From: Planococcus citri
Taxonomy: Eukaryota > Arthropoda > Insecta > Hemiptera > Pseudococcidae
DNA length: 64,000 nucleotides
Direction of reading: 5' to 3'
NCBI RefSeq assembly: GCF_950023065.1
Contig: NC_088678.1
Span: forward strand, 13,878,580-13,942,579
Shown here: piece after piece, positions 36,901-48,900 of the stretch
Position numbering within the stretch: the first letter of the stretch is position 1
Layout of the letters: each line of letters begins with the position of its first letter
Program-made: the position numbers and the translations under genes
The notes under the pieces: model-generated
The model's input: the letters and a program-made list of their open reading frames with translations, nothing else
What the model was told of the DNA's origin: nothing
Databases searched by the model: none

Positions 36901-39900
36901 CTTTTTTTTTGAAATCCAGTAGTGCTTTTTTTTCAGAAATCGGGTTGTGCTTTTGTTTTCATAATCGCGTTGTGCTTTTCTTTCCAAAATTGTGTTGTGC
37001 TTTTTTTCCCTGAAATCTCGTGTTTTTTTTAAATCGAGTTGTGCTTTTTTTTTGAAATCGCGTTGTGCTTTTTTCTGCGTGTTGTGCTCTTCTTTCCAAA
37101 ATTGCGTTGTGCATTTTTTTCAAAATCTCGTTTTTTTTTCAAAATTGTGTAGTGCTTTTTCTTTAAAATCGCGTTGTGCTTTTTTTTGAAATCCCATTGT
37201 GCTTTTTTTTGCGCGTTGTGCTCTCATTTCCAAAATCGCGTTGTGCATTTTTTTCAAAATTGCGTTTTTTCCCCAAAATTTGCGTAGTGCTTTTTCTTTA
37301 AAATCGCGTTGTGCTTTTCTTTCCAAAATCACGTTGTGCTGTTTTTTCAAAATCGCGTTGTGCTTTTTTTTTGAAATCGTGTTGTGCTTTTTTTTAGAAA
37401 TCGCATTGTGCTTTTTTTTTTAGAAATCGCGTAGTGCTTTTTTTAAAACTCCCGTTGTACTTTTTTTTGAAATCGCGTTGTGCTGTTTTTTCTCGAAATC
37501 ACATAGTGCTTTTTTTTCATAATCGCGTTTTGCTTTTTTTTCCAAAATCTCATGGTGCTTTTTTTCCGAAATCGCGTTTTCCCAAATTGCTACGTGCTGT
37601 TTCTCAAAATCGCGTTTTTTCGAAAATCGTGTTGTGCTTTTTTTAAAAATTGCGTTTTCATTTCGAAATCGCGTTGTGCTTTTATTACAAAATCGCGTTG
37701 TGCTTTTTCAAAATCGAGTTGCGCAGTTTTTTCAGAATTGTGTTGTGCTTTTTCCAAAATTGAGTTTTTTTTTTCAAAATTAGGTTTTTTTACTTTCAAA
37801 ATTGCGTTGAGCGCGTTGTGCTTTTTCTTAAAGTCGCGTTTTTTTTCAAAATCGTGTTGTGCTTTTTTTTTCATAATCACATTTTCCAAAATCGCGTTGT
37901 GCATTTTCTCAAAATTGCGTTTTTCCCATAATTGCGTTGTTTTTTTTCAAAATCGCGTTGCGCATACTTTCTCAATATCGCGTTATCGCGGTGTGCTTTT
38001 TTTTCAAAATCGTGTTGTGCTTTTTTTTCAAAATCGTGTTGTGATTTTTTTTCAAAATCGCGTTCTATTTTCGAAATTTGCGTTGTGCTTTTTTTCAAAA
38101 TTGTGGGGTGATTTTTTTTCAAAATCGCTATTGTGCTTATTATTTTAAAGTCGCGTTGTGATTTTTTTCGTAGTTGCGTCTTTTTTTGAAATTTTGTTCT
38201 GTTTTTTTTTTTCGAAACCACGTTGTTACCTAACTAAATAGGCTACGCACACTATTGCAGCTGCGCTAAGCGCAGCTGTCTAGTTTTTTTTTGCCTTATT
38301 GGTGTCCCTTTTTTAATGAAATAAAATCTTAGTAAGTTAATCTCTGAGACTACCAATCGGAAATCTGATCCATTTGCGGAGTGAAAATCAATCCCTGGCG
38401 AACTACATACTAACTGGACAGAATACGTAACTGAATGCTGAACTGGACAGAATACAGTACAGAACTGAACTGAACTGAACTGAACTGAATACTAAAATTT
38501 CAAAATATATTTTATTTCAATACTTACTGAAATTTTATTTCATTTCTTTTTCTTATATTTTTGAAATTAATTCATGCATTCATTCATTTATTCACTTAGT
38601 CTTTAAGTCTTTCAGTCTTTTTGTCTGTTTGTCTGTTTGTCTGTTTTGTTGGTGAGTACTTTTCACCTCCCGTATAATACGCCGCGCTTAAAAGATATTT
38701 ATTTATGTCTTTTAAGCGCCATTTTAGTGCAATTATGTCAACACCGAAATCAGCACTGGTAATTTCAATGAAGGCTGAATTTTTTTGAAAGTTAAACCTT
38801 CAAAAAATTCACCCTTCAAAAACTTCAACCTACAAACTTTCAACTTTCAAAACTTGCAACCGTCAAAACTTTCAACCATCACTACTTTCAACCTTCAGAA
38901 ATTTCAACCTTCAACTTTGAAAGTTGAATTTTTGAAGGTTGAAATTTTCTGAAAGTTGAACGTTTGTTGGTTAAAATTTTTGAAGGACAAATTTTTGGAA
39001 AGTCGAATTTGCCCTTCAAAAATTTTAACCTTCAAAACTTCCAACTTTTAAAACCTTTAACCTTTACCACTTTCAACCTCCAAAATTCCAACCTTCAAAG
39101 TTGCAGGTTGAATTTTTGAACGTTGAAATTTTTTAAGGTTGAAATTTTCTGAAAGTTGAAAGTTTTGTACAGGGTGCGGCAGAGAAACCGAACGTATTTT
39201 AAATCGCAATTGCGCCTTCTGTATGCGAGTTAGAGAAACGAACAACCCGGCATTGGAAAGAGAAAAAAAGAACATTTTTTTTAGTATCATAACAAACTAT
39301 CATGGAGGACTCGTCGGCCGAACAGCACGCTTATGCGGTTGAGTGCTTTTTTTGTAATAATGATTTTCAGATTTTTACAGTTCGCGAATTTTGAAAATAT
39401 TCCGCAATTGATCGTAAAAAATCTTTTTTTTTTCGAAAAAAATGTAGAGATATTGGGTCAAAAACTTCGTAGAAACTGGCTCTGTGTGTAAAAAATCCTT
39501 CTGGTATGCAGAAGTCCGTGAAAACCTCATGGTAATCCGATTTGTTCGTGAAGGGTTAATGAAAAGTCCGAGTTGTTCCGCCTGCATACACGCAAACGCA
39601 ACCAGGAGATGCCAAAACGAGTTCTCTGGGTTTGAATTGGCGAGGAAGGGTGTACAGGACGGCCAGACGTGCCATACAGCTGACAAAACAATGATTTTGT
39701 TTACGTCAGACGTTTGGTAACCAGTTCATTTTGAGTTATGCCAATTTTGTCTGACTGTCGCGCTTGTCCGATTTTTCAGTTTGTGATTTCTTTTTATGGG
39801 GGTATCTGAAGTCGAAGGTGCATGTAATTAAACCACGTGATCTGGAGGAGTTGAAAACTCCGATTAGACATCATTTTAACAATATTCCGATGTCCATGTT

Positions 39901-42900
39901 GGAAAAAGTGTACAAAAATTTTGTTGCAAGATTTCCAAAATAAGGGTATTCTTTTGACCGATTTTATTAATAAAGCGACTGAGCTATCGAAATAAATTTT
40001 TTTACCAAAAAAATTGTTCTTTTTTTCTCTTTCCAATGCCGGGTTGTTCGTTTCTCTAACTCACATACATAAGGCGCAATTGCGATTTAAAATACGTTCG
40101 GTTTCTCTGCCGCACCCTGTAGATTAAAAGTTTCAAAGAGAGAATTTTTCAACCTAAAAAATTTTCAACCTGAAAAATTTTAACCCCGAAAAATTTTAAC
40201 TTGAAAAATTTTAGTTGAAGGTTGAAATTTTTTGGAGGGTGAAAGTGGTGAAGGTTGAAATTTGTGAAGGTTGAAAGTGACAAAGGTTGAAAATTTTGAA
40301 GGTTGAAAGTTTTAAGATTGAAGCAAGTTTTGAAGGTTGAATTTGAAGGTTGTAAGTTTTGTAGGGTGGGATTTTTGAAGGGTGAATTTCTTGAAGGTTC
40401 AACTTTCAAAAAAATTCAGCCTTCATTGAAATTACCAGTGGTGATTCACAGCTCAAAACTGTGTAAGAAATGCAAATTCAGGTTCAAATGAAATTTTGCT
40501 ACATCACATCGGCATTTTTATTTGAAATATTTTTCAATTATTGCAAAATTCATTTACCGACAATATTCGTTTGAATGCGTGACTTGAAAAACTTGAAATT
40601 TAAAAGTTCAACTTTGGGGACCACTGAAATGTTGAGTATGACTTGATGATTTCAAGGGTGATCCAATAGGAGTTATTTGAGACCACAACCAGCCCCTTAC
40701 TCCCATTTTGTCAGGATTTATTGGCTGAGACAGATGGCAACAGAGGCGCTCAATTTTCACTACTTTGGGAGCCCCTGAATCGGTTTTGCAATTTGATCTC
40801 AAAAATGTAATGGTGGTTTTGGGATCGGGAAATGGTCCCCTTTTGAGGGAATATCGTGAAAATTCTATATCTTTTGGGCTGCGATTTTGAAATGATAGAC
40901 CGACTTGGTACCCGTACTAAAACTGAATATTCTTTTAAGGCCTCTCCACTCAATAGTGGCAATGGTCTAGTGGTTAGAGAACATGACAGAAGTGTGTGGC
41001 AACCTATGGTTCGATCCCTACCCAGGGCAACTTTTTTTCTTTCAAAAAAATGTTTTAGGGTGAAATATTTTTGAGAATAATTTAACTTGAATTAAAAAAA
41101 AGAGTTTTGGGCACATTTTGCACATTTTCAATCAAAATTTGCTTCTTTTAGACTAAAAAAAAATGACACCAATGTCTAGACCTTGTTGAGACAAAAAATG
41201 CAGGGAGATGACAGTCAATTTTTATATCAACTTCTCACTAGTCATTTATCAACATTGGTGTCAACAAATGTCGTGTCGACAAGTGGTGAATTAGAGATCT
41301 CGTCTTTTCCATCGACTTTGGCATCGCTTGTGCTACGCGGGCATATGCCTTTTCCTGGTGTATAAAGCACATGCGTGTTTCTAGGTTGTATTCAATCCTT
41401 TTTTCCATAAATAGTTTTACTGTAAAACTTGCATCAGTGCAGGATCTTCCTTTTCTAAATCCATTTTGACTTTCTGACATCTTTTCTCCTGCATGTTCTG
41501 CTAGTCATTTCACCAGTATTTTCGCATATATCTTGTAGCAGGTGTTGAGTAGACTTATTCCTTGGTAGTTTTTCAGGTTTGACATATCACCTTTCTTGAA
41601 CAGTGGTATTACAATTGCTGTTTTGAATTCTTCAGGTACCTTTTCTTCTTGGTACATCCTATTTAGGAATTCTAGCAGTCTTCTTTTAAATTCACCACTT
41701 GCATATTTGTACAATGCTGTTGGTATGCCATCTTCTCCTGGAGCTTTTGCATTTTTCGCTGTTTTCAGAACTTCTTGTAGCTCTTTAAATGATATGCTGT
41801 CTTCTGTTTCTCCGATTCCACCTTCTATTTTTGTATCTTGTGCATTTTCATCACTGCAGAGTTCTTCAAAATATTCCTTTGTATCGTCGATTTTTATTTT
41901 TGGCAATCCCACTTTTTCGTTGAAATTTGTGTCAATTCTCCTTATGATCTGATACACCTTTGGCCATAACTTGTATGTGCCATGGTTCAGGAATGTGATA
42001 AAATTTTCCCAGCTCCCTCGCTGTAATTTCCTAGACTTTCTCTTGACTTCTGCCGACTGTTTTCGATATTCTTCACCATCAACTTCATTTTTTGAGCTCA
42101 TGAATTTTCTAAATGCCTGTCATTACACAAAAAGACGAACCAAAAGACTAAAATACCAGGGACTGAAACCTAGATGAAAGCCAGAAGCCAAAAGATAGCT
42201 GAAAGTTTGATATTTTTCACCAAATTTTGGAAGTTAAAACTTTAAAAGCTAGTCAAGTTTCATTTTGAAAAAGTCGAAAGCCAGCTGAAAGTTTCATTTC
42301 ATACAGCTTTTTACCAAGCTTTTATTTATGGTTTTGGTTACTGTTAGGTATATTTCTATCAACTGAATTTTTTGAAATTGTGATCTGTCACGAGAAAACC
42401 AACCTAGTGTCCAAAACGTAAATTTTACAGGAAGGGTATTCAAAGTTTTGAGTCTATGTATCAGGCGATCTAAAATTTGTAGGTCCGTGAAACTTGCACC
42501 AATTTTGGCCCCCATGAGTCCCCACATAACCAGATATTTTTTTTTCAGAATCATTACATTTAAGGTTGCCAAGTCCAATAATCAAAATTCCTCAAAATCA
42601 ATTTTTTCGATTTTTTTGAATTTTTTGCCAAAAATGTTGCAAAAACTACCCGAGTATGAATTATTAATGAAGAATAAGTGTTATTATTTTTGAATTTATC
42701 ACGTTTCTAAACAAATTTGTTCAAGGTGAAAAGAGTTGATTTTTTCAGCTCAAGCCTTACTCAAATTTCAAAATGCGGCACAAATCCTCCAAATGTGGAC
42801 CGATTGTTGCAAAAATTTGCATTTCGACTCCCCAGAACATACCTTTCTAGAAAATAAAAAAAAAAACAATTTTCAATTTTTACTGTAGTTGCCCTATTTT

Positions 42901-45900
42901 TTTGACCTCAGGTTTAGGGTCAAAAGAATCGTTCGTGAACGTTTCAACCCCCACAGTCCTTAAGTACTACTAATATCCACCATAAAAAAGATATCGGTTT
43001 TTTGGACAGCTGGTTTTCTCGTGACAGATCACAATTAATAAATTGAGCTCTAATGCTCCGAAGTATTAATTTATCATTTTAAAAATATGACATTTTTATT
43101 TGTTTACGAGAAATATCGAATCAAAATTCGCCACTTTCGAGGAAAATACGTAATTTCTCTCAATAGTGGACCCTTTTATTAAAATGACGATGTTAAAAAT
43201 TCTCTCAGATTTAAAAAGACGATCAATTCTGAGGGTATTCCCACAAAAGGGTATTGAATAAGTAGTACAAGTACATACTTACCCGTGTAACTTGTTTAAG
43301 GTGACCTTCTTAAAAAACCACACATATTCTCTCTCGCCTCCCACTTGCTCATCATTAATTTGTACTTCGCCAATATACTAAATAAAAACTTGTTTAAAAG
43401 AGTACCTACAGAGTCTTAAAAAGTAGATCCATATAGTCCATACTAATATAAAAACTGTATCGCTTTTGCAGAACCAATTCGCAAGAGAGCAATAACGAAG
43501 TACCAACATTCACAGTTGGAATGTTAGGAGCTGCGAACGTTGGAAAAACAACACTTTCCTATCAGTTTACCACCTCCGAATATATATGCGCTTACGATAC
43601 ATCTCTAGGTGAGTATAATAGATTTTTTTTTTCAACTCGACAAAAACAAGTAAAAAAAATTTGCTACCTCTGCAACTATAACCGAAAATAACGTCAACTT
43701 CACCCTGTCATGATGCTTACAGATGACGAATTCGGCCAAAAAACCGTTTGTATATCGTTAAACGGGCAAGAGGCGGAATTCAATATAATCGACATTCCAG
43801 CATCCGAGATGTCGGTAAGTGTCCCTATCCGGGTCCACACGACGTGATAGATAGAAATAGTTACTTATATGATTTATTGTGCTCGAATACACACCATACC
43901 CTCGACTTGACGTTCGTATATCTAATCATTTCAGGTGGAAACATTCTGTTACACGTTTAATGTAGACGTATTCGTGGTTGTTTATTCGATTATCGACGCG
44001 CAATCGTTCAAAACGGCCGAAGATATTTTATTATATTTATGGAAAAACGATTACATGGCCTCGAAAGGAGTGATACTCGTGGGCAATAAAGCAGATCTCG
44101 AAAGAAGACGAGAGATACCGGCTAGCAGTAAGTATATATTGCAACTTTGGCGAGGGTATTTTTCGCTCTCTCTCTTTGCTCTCTCTCTCTCTCATCTATT
44201 TAACTCGTCGGCATACACGACGACGACCATTATCGACGCTGCTAAGATGTTTACTTTGCCAATATTTACTATCCATATCTGACGAAAAATAAAGCAGAAA
44301 AAGCTCGCTCGGTATTGTAGACTTTTCGTTATTTACAATTCCGCAAACACCTGTATCACATCGAATTTTCGTTCGAACTAACCCCCCTCCCTCCCTCCCT
44401 CATTCCTCCACCCACAACTACGCAGACTTATAGGTATAGGTAGGTACAGGTTCAGGTATCTTGAAATTTATAAATTGCGATAAATAATACATTTTTGCCG
44501 CCAGAGTTAGCTCTCAAATGGTTCATATTCTATACCAGAGCCTGTGTAAAAATAAAAACACTTTCCTTTTTTCCCATTGCCTTATACATTTTTTTGCTCT
44601 TCATCTTTTTTCTCTTTTTTTTTTGTACCTACGTGTAAGACTTTTGCCAACGTAGATGATTCGTCCAAATGGGATACACGATGTTTTTTTCCCTCCATTT
44701 ACTTCACTAGGTACGGTCGCCAAAAATACGCTTCTGTTGAATGAAAAATCGTTAAAAGCTAATACCACACCGGTGTCAGCAACGCCTGCGTATGATTAAT
44801 CAACTCCACCTTCATCATTTTGGACGATCGAATATTCCTTTCATCTAGTCTCACACGTACTGGTACTTAATTTCACAAATGTAGGTATTCGTGTGTATGA
44901 TACGATGATTAGCCTACCAATTATGTAGTGTCAGTGTCGCTAATTTAAAGCTAGATGGCTTTAATCAAAGCTGTCGTTTAATGACCGTAAACGATACGAT
45001 TCTCGTTGAACGATTTAATTGCTGATTGTTGCGTATCGAAGGCGTATAGACAGAGATGTAGGAACATGATGTATCGAGTTGTATTTAGCACCTCAGTTGA
45101 GCAATTTTCCTCCCTCTCGTGGGTATAATTACACGATATAGTGGAAGGGGCAAAGTAGCCGAATAATGATTGATTCTACACCGACGACGACGATGAAACT
45201 TTGCGAAGGCGTTCGTACCAATAAGTTTTTTTTATGCTTCCGGAGCTTTGCTAAAAACTCGCTCAAACAAGTTGAATTTTCTGCGTACACTAATAGAAAT
45301 TTTCTGCGGATTTTGTAATTTTTATTCGTGCCAGATTTTCAAATACCCACGAACGGGTCTTTCTTTTTCTTCATTCGAACCTGAAATTAAAATCAATAAA
45401 GTTTTACAGTAGAGGTATTTTTTTTTTTTTTTTTGAAAAAGCTTGCAAGTGTAAGTGCGCTGCTTATTCATGGTGTACCTGCCTATTTTTACTTGGAAAA
45501 AATGCTGTTATACGTACAGATTTGACCTCGAATTTTCTTTACAAAGTATGTTGGGGTATTACAAGAAGGTACGATGAGGCGTAGGTATTTTTTTGGGAGA
45601 AATTGCTCGCTTTCATTTTTTTAGCTCGTAATAAAAAAAAGTAGGTACTTATTCGTACTGGTGAAAGTGATTTCGCACTTTTCCTCTTAACGGTGAAAGT
45701 TTTTATAACTTAAATATTTTTCAGTTTGGAAAGAAAATTTAATTTTTTTCCTCACTCGACGATAGGAAATCCGCTCGTGCCACTTGGAAAATATATACTT
45801 ACTCGTATTTCTAGGAAGTCTCGTATCGTTTTAGGTTCTGATTTATTTCTTTTTTCATCTCTGTCTCTCTTTTGGTTGTTCTTTCTCGGTTATCACGTTT

Positions 45901-48900
45901 AGTTTTTGGGGAAATAAGGTGTAGAATAAAGTTTTTTTTTTTACGAAGAGTTTTTCGAGTATGGAAGTTTAAGCTGCGTTCTTTTTTTTCTTTCGTGTAT
46001 AGGTATAGATTGGTGTGAAATGATTAATTTGGAATTTGGGTTCCTGTGCTGTAGGCTTACAAATTTTTGAAATGCTTACACGAATCGTTAGCAAATGATC
46101 GAGTCGGAAGAGTGTTGGGTATTTTTTTTTTTTTTTGAAAAGAATTATGGATACTGGATGTTGTAAAACTTGAAATTTATTGTTCAGTGTGGTGATGAGC
46201 AAATTGAATCATTTACGAACAACTTACGTACATAGGTATCAGTAGGTATCTAATCATCTTCTTGATTTTTGTAAAACCCCATAAAACAGCGCCAATACAT
46301 TTCGACCTCTTTGATCTTTGATTAGACCAAAATTGAAGGTGATTAAGACCAGTATATCTATAAGGTGGATGATGAAAAAAAAAAAACGTTAGCGGAAACT
46401 CTGACCAAATGCAGTGGAAACATCTTTTTTGAATTGGAAGTCTTTCAAAAAGATTTAATTTCAGAAATGCCTCTGGAAGGGCAATATGAATCCTCAAAGA
46501 GGGGAAATTTTTGAAAAATCGTGGTTTATTCGCTTTAGCCTCTATCCAGCCTGTTTTGGGAGAAATTGTATGCCCTAAATTTTTATCACTCAGTTTGACG
46601 ATGATCCGCGCGATTAAAATGACTTGTGAAAACTTGGAAAAAATTGCATTCAATTTTAGACATCATGTAGGACTACGTTTATTCAAGTGAACTTTTAGAT
46701 ACCAAAACTGATAAACAAGAACTAGAAACACGTTACTAAATTGTTGAGAGGTCCAACGGGTAGGCAGATGACCTTGAGAGTCTGAACAGACGAGGCAATG
46801 ATCATAAAAGAAACCTACCTAACAGGCAGACAGACAACCTAGAGAAGCCGAAAAGAGGGGTCAATGGCTTCAATAGAACAGACAGGTGGATAGGCAACTT
46901 TGGAAAGACAAACGGGTCCATGACCTCAAGAAGGCAGACAGTACCCTTCAGAACACATACATATAGGTCAATGACCACTGAAGGCCAGACAGATAGACGA
47001 CCTCGAGAAGCCATATAACCAGATCAATGACCATAAGAGGAGAGACAAGCAGATAGACGACCATTAGAAGTCAGACAGATGACCTTGAGAAACCAGACGT
47101 ATGGGTCAATGACCCCTAAGAAACCGGACAGACAGGTCAATGACCTCCAGAGACCAGCCAGGAGGACAAAAATATCTGAGAAGCCAGATCGATGACCTTA
47201 TGTTGCCAGCCATATGGGTCAATGACTTCTGAAGGCCAAACAGGCCGACAGACTACCTTTAGAAGCTAGACAGTCAGGTCAATGACCTCAATAGGCCAGA
47301 CAGACAGACAGACAGGCAGACATACAACCTTGAGAAGCCATATAACCAGATCAATGACCATAAGAAGGAGAGACAATCTGAAAGACAATCATTAGAAGCC
47401 AGACAAATGACCTTGAGAAACCAGACGTATAAGTCAATGACCCCTAAGAAGCCAGACAGGCAGGTCAATGACCTCCAGAGACCAGCCAAGAGGACAAAAA
47501 GATCTGAGAAGTCAGATCGGTGACCTTATGTTGCCAGCCATATGGGTCAATGACTTCTGAAGGCCAAACAGGCCGACAGACTGCTTTTAGAAGCTAGTAA
47601 GTCGGGTCAATGACCTCAATATGCCAGACAGACAGACAGACAGATGACCTTGAGAAGCCATATAACCAGATCAATGACCTTAAGAGGAGAGACAATCTGA
47701 AAGACAACATTTAGAAGCCGGACAAATGACCTTCAGAAACCAGACGGATGAGTCAATGACCCCTAAGAAGCCAGGCAGGCAGGTCAATGATCTCCAGAGA
47801 CCAGCCAATAAGACAAAAAGACCTGAGAAGTCAGATCAATGACCTTATGTTGCCAGCCATGTGGGTCAATGACTTCTGAAGGTCAAACAGACTGACAGAC
47901 TACCTTTCGAAGTTGGACAGTCGAGTCAATGACCTCACAAAGGCAGACAGTAACCTTGAGAACGAATACATATAGGTCAATGACCTCTAGAGGCCAGACA
48001 AGCAGACAGACAGACAGACAGACAGACGACCTTGAGAAGCCATATAACCAGATCAATGACCTTAAGAGGAGAGACAAGCAGATAGACGACCTTTAAAAGC
48101 CAGACAGATGACCTTGAGAAACCAGACAGACGAGTCAATGACCCCTAAGAAGCCATCCAGGCAGGTCAATGACCTCCAGAGACTAGTCAAGCGAACAAAA
48201 AGACCTGAGAAGTCAGATCAATGAGCTTATGTTGCCAGCCATATTGGTCAATGACTTCTGAAGGCCAAACAGGCCGACAGACTACCTTTAGAAGCTAGAC
48301 AGTCGGGTCAATGACCTTAATAGGCTAGACAGGGTGGCAGATCAAAGACTTTGAGAAGCCAGACTGATGGGTCAATGACCTCAAGAGGACACATAGGCAG
48401 ACAGAGGACCTTGAGAAACCAGACAGATGAGTCAATGACTTCTGAAGGCCAAACAAGCAGCCAGGCAGGTGTATCAATGACCTCAATCGAACAGACAGGA
48501 AACCAACGTCCTTGAGATGCCAGACAGAAGGATCAATGACTTTAAGATTCCAGACAAACCATTCTGCTGTGGAAGATCTCAGCCTAGAGTCCAGGTTTGG
48601 TCTGGATGATTATGTTTTGTTTTGGAATAAAAAAACAAACCTTATGGCATTGAACGGGACAAATGGGTTTCTAGTGTTCCTCCACTTTAATGAGGGCATG
48701 GAAGATACTTTTAAGATCAAAGATTTGTTTGTCTGCATCGTTTGCATGAACATCAATAGCGCAGACTGGAATCGGCTTTTGGTTTCTGTCAAGGCAGTGG
48801 ACAGTTAGAACTGGAATGCTTTCCTTAAGAAGAGTATCTTGATTTTCAATGTCTCTAATCAAATAGGGGACATTCTTCATCACCACAGAAATTTTTTTCT

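Larger units (their letters stand above)
35017..38283. mobile_element. Helitron-superfamily (HINE/DINE-1-like) non-autonomous candidate
   Basis: The left end has a palindrome TAGTGTGCGTAGCACACTA (35016-35034) after a T run. The right end has GCTACGCACAC (38242-38252), an inverted match to the left GTGTGCGTAGC, then a perfect hairpin AGCTGCGCTAAGCGCAGCT (38259-38277), then GTCTAG and a T run. Inverted matches near both ends, a hairpin just before a CTAG terminus, insertion between T residues and a central tandem array are the known layout of Helentron-associated elements such as DINE-1. There is no Rep/helicase frame. Confidence 0.6.
38745..40447. mobile_element. TIR element with AATCANCACTGG ends and CAACCTTCAAAA repeats
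   Basis: The left end AATCAGCACTGGTAATTTCA, extended by ATGAAGGCTGAATTTTTTTG, is mirrored at 40398-40447 with one change in the first bases. Inside, CAACCTTCAAAA and TTGAAGGTTGAAA motifs fill both sides in opposite orientation. A mariner-like element is nested at 39170-40119. No obvious target duplication. Confidence 0.75.
15972..43471 (+). other. RGK intron 1, about 27.5 kb
   Basis: Bounded by GTAAGA at 15972 and TTTTGCAG at 43464-43471, with phase preserved across it. It hosts most of the transposable elements listed here. Stretches without recognisable repeats are about 26090-28950 and 32850-34980, which could hold regulatory sequence. Confidence 0.88.

Noticed and set aside
35985..38230. 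Large repetitive frames as novel low-complexity proteins, or the array as CRISPR-like
   Set aside because: The units are degenerate, contiguous and lack distinct spacers, and the frames exist on both strands because of unit length. It is a minisatellite.
46213..46653. 146-codon minus-strand frame
   Set aside because: No family signature, low-complexity stretch, and it lies in ordinary intron sequence.
46750..48077. Minus-strand frames rich in leucine/valine as membrane proteins
   Set aside because: They are translations of the GACAGACAG/GTCAATGACC minisatellite and recur with its period.
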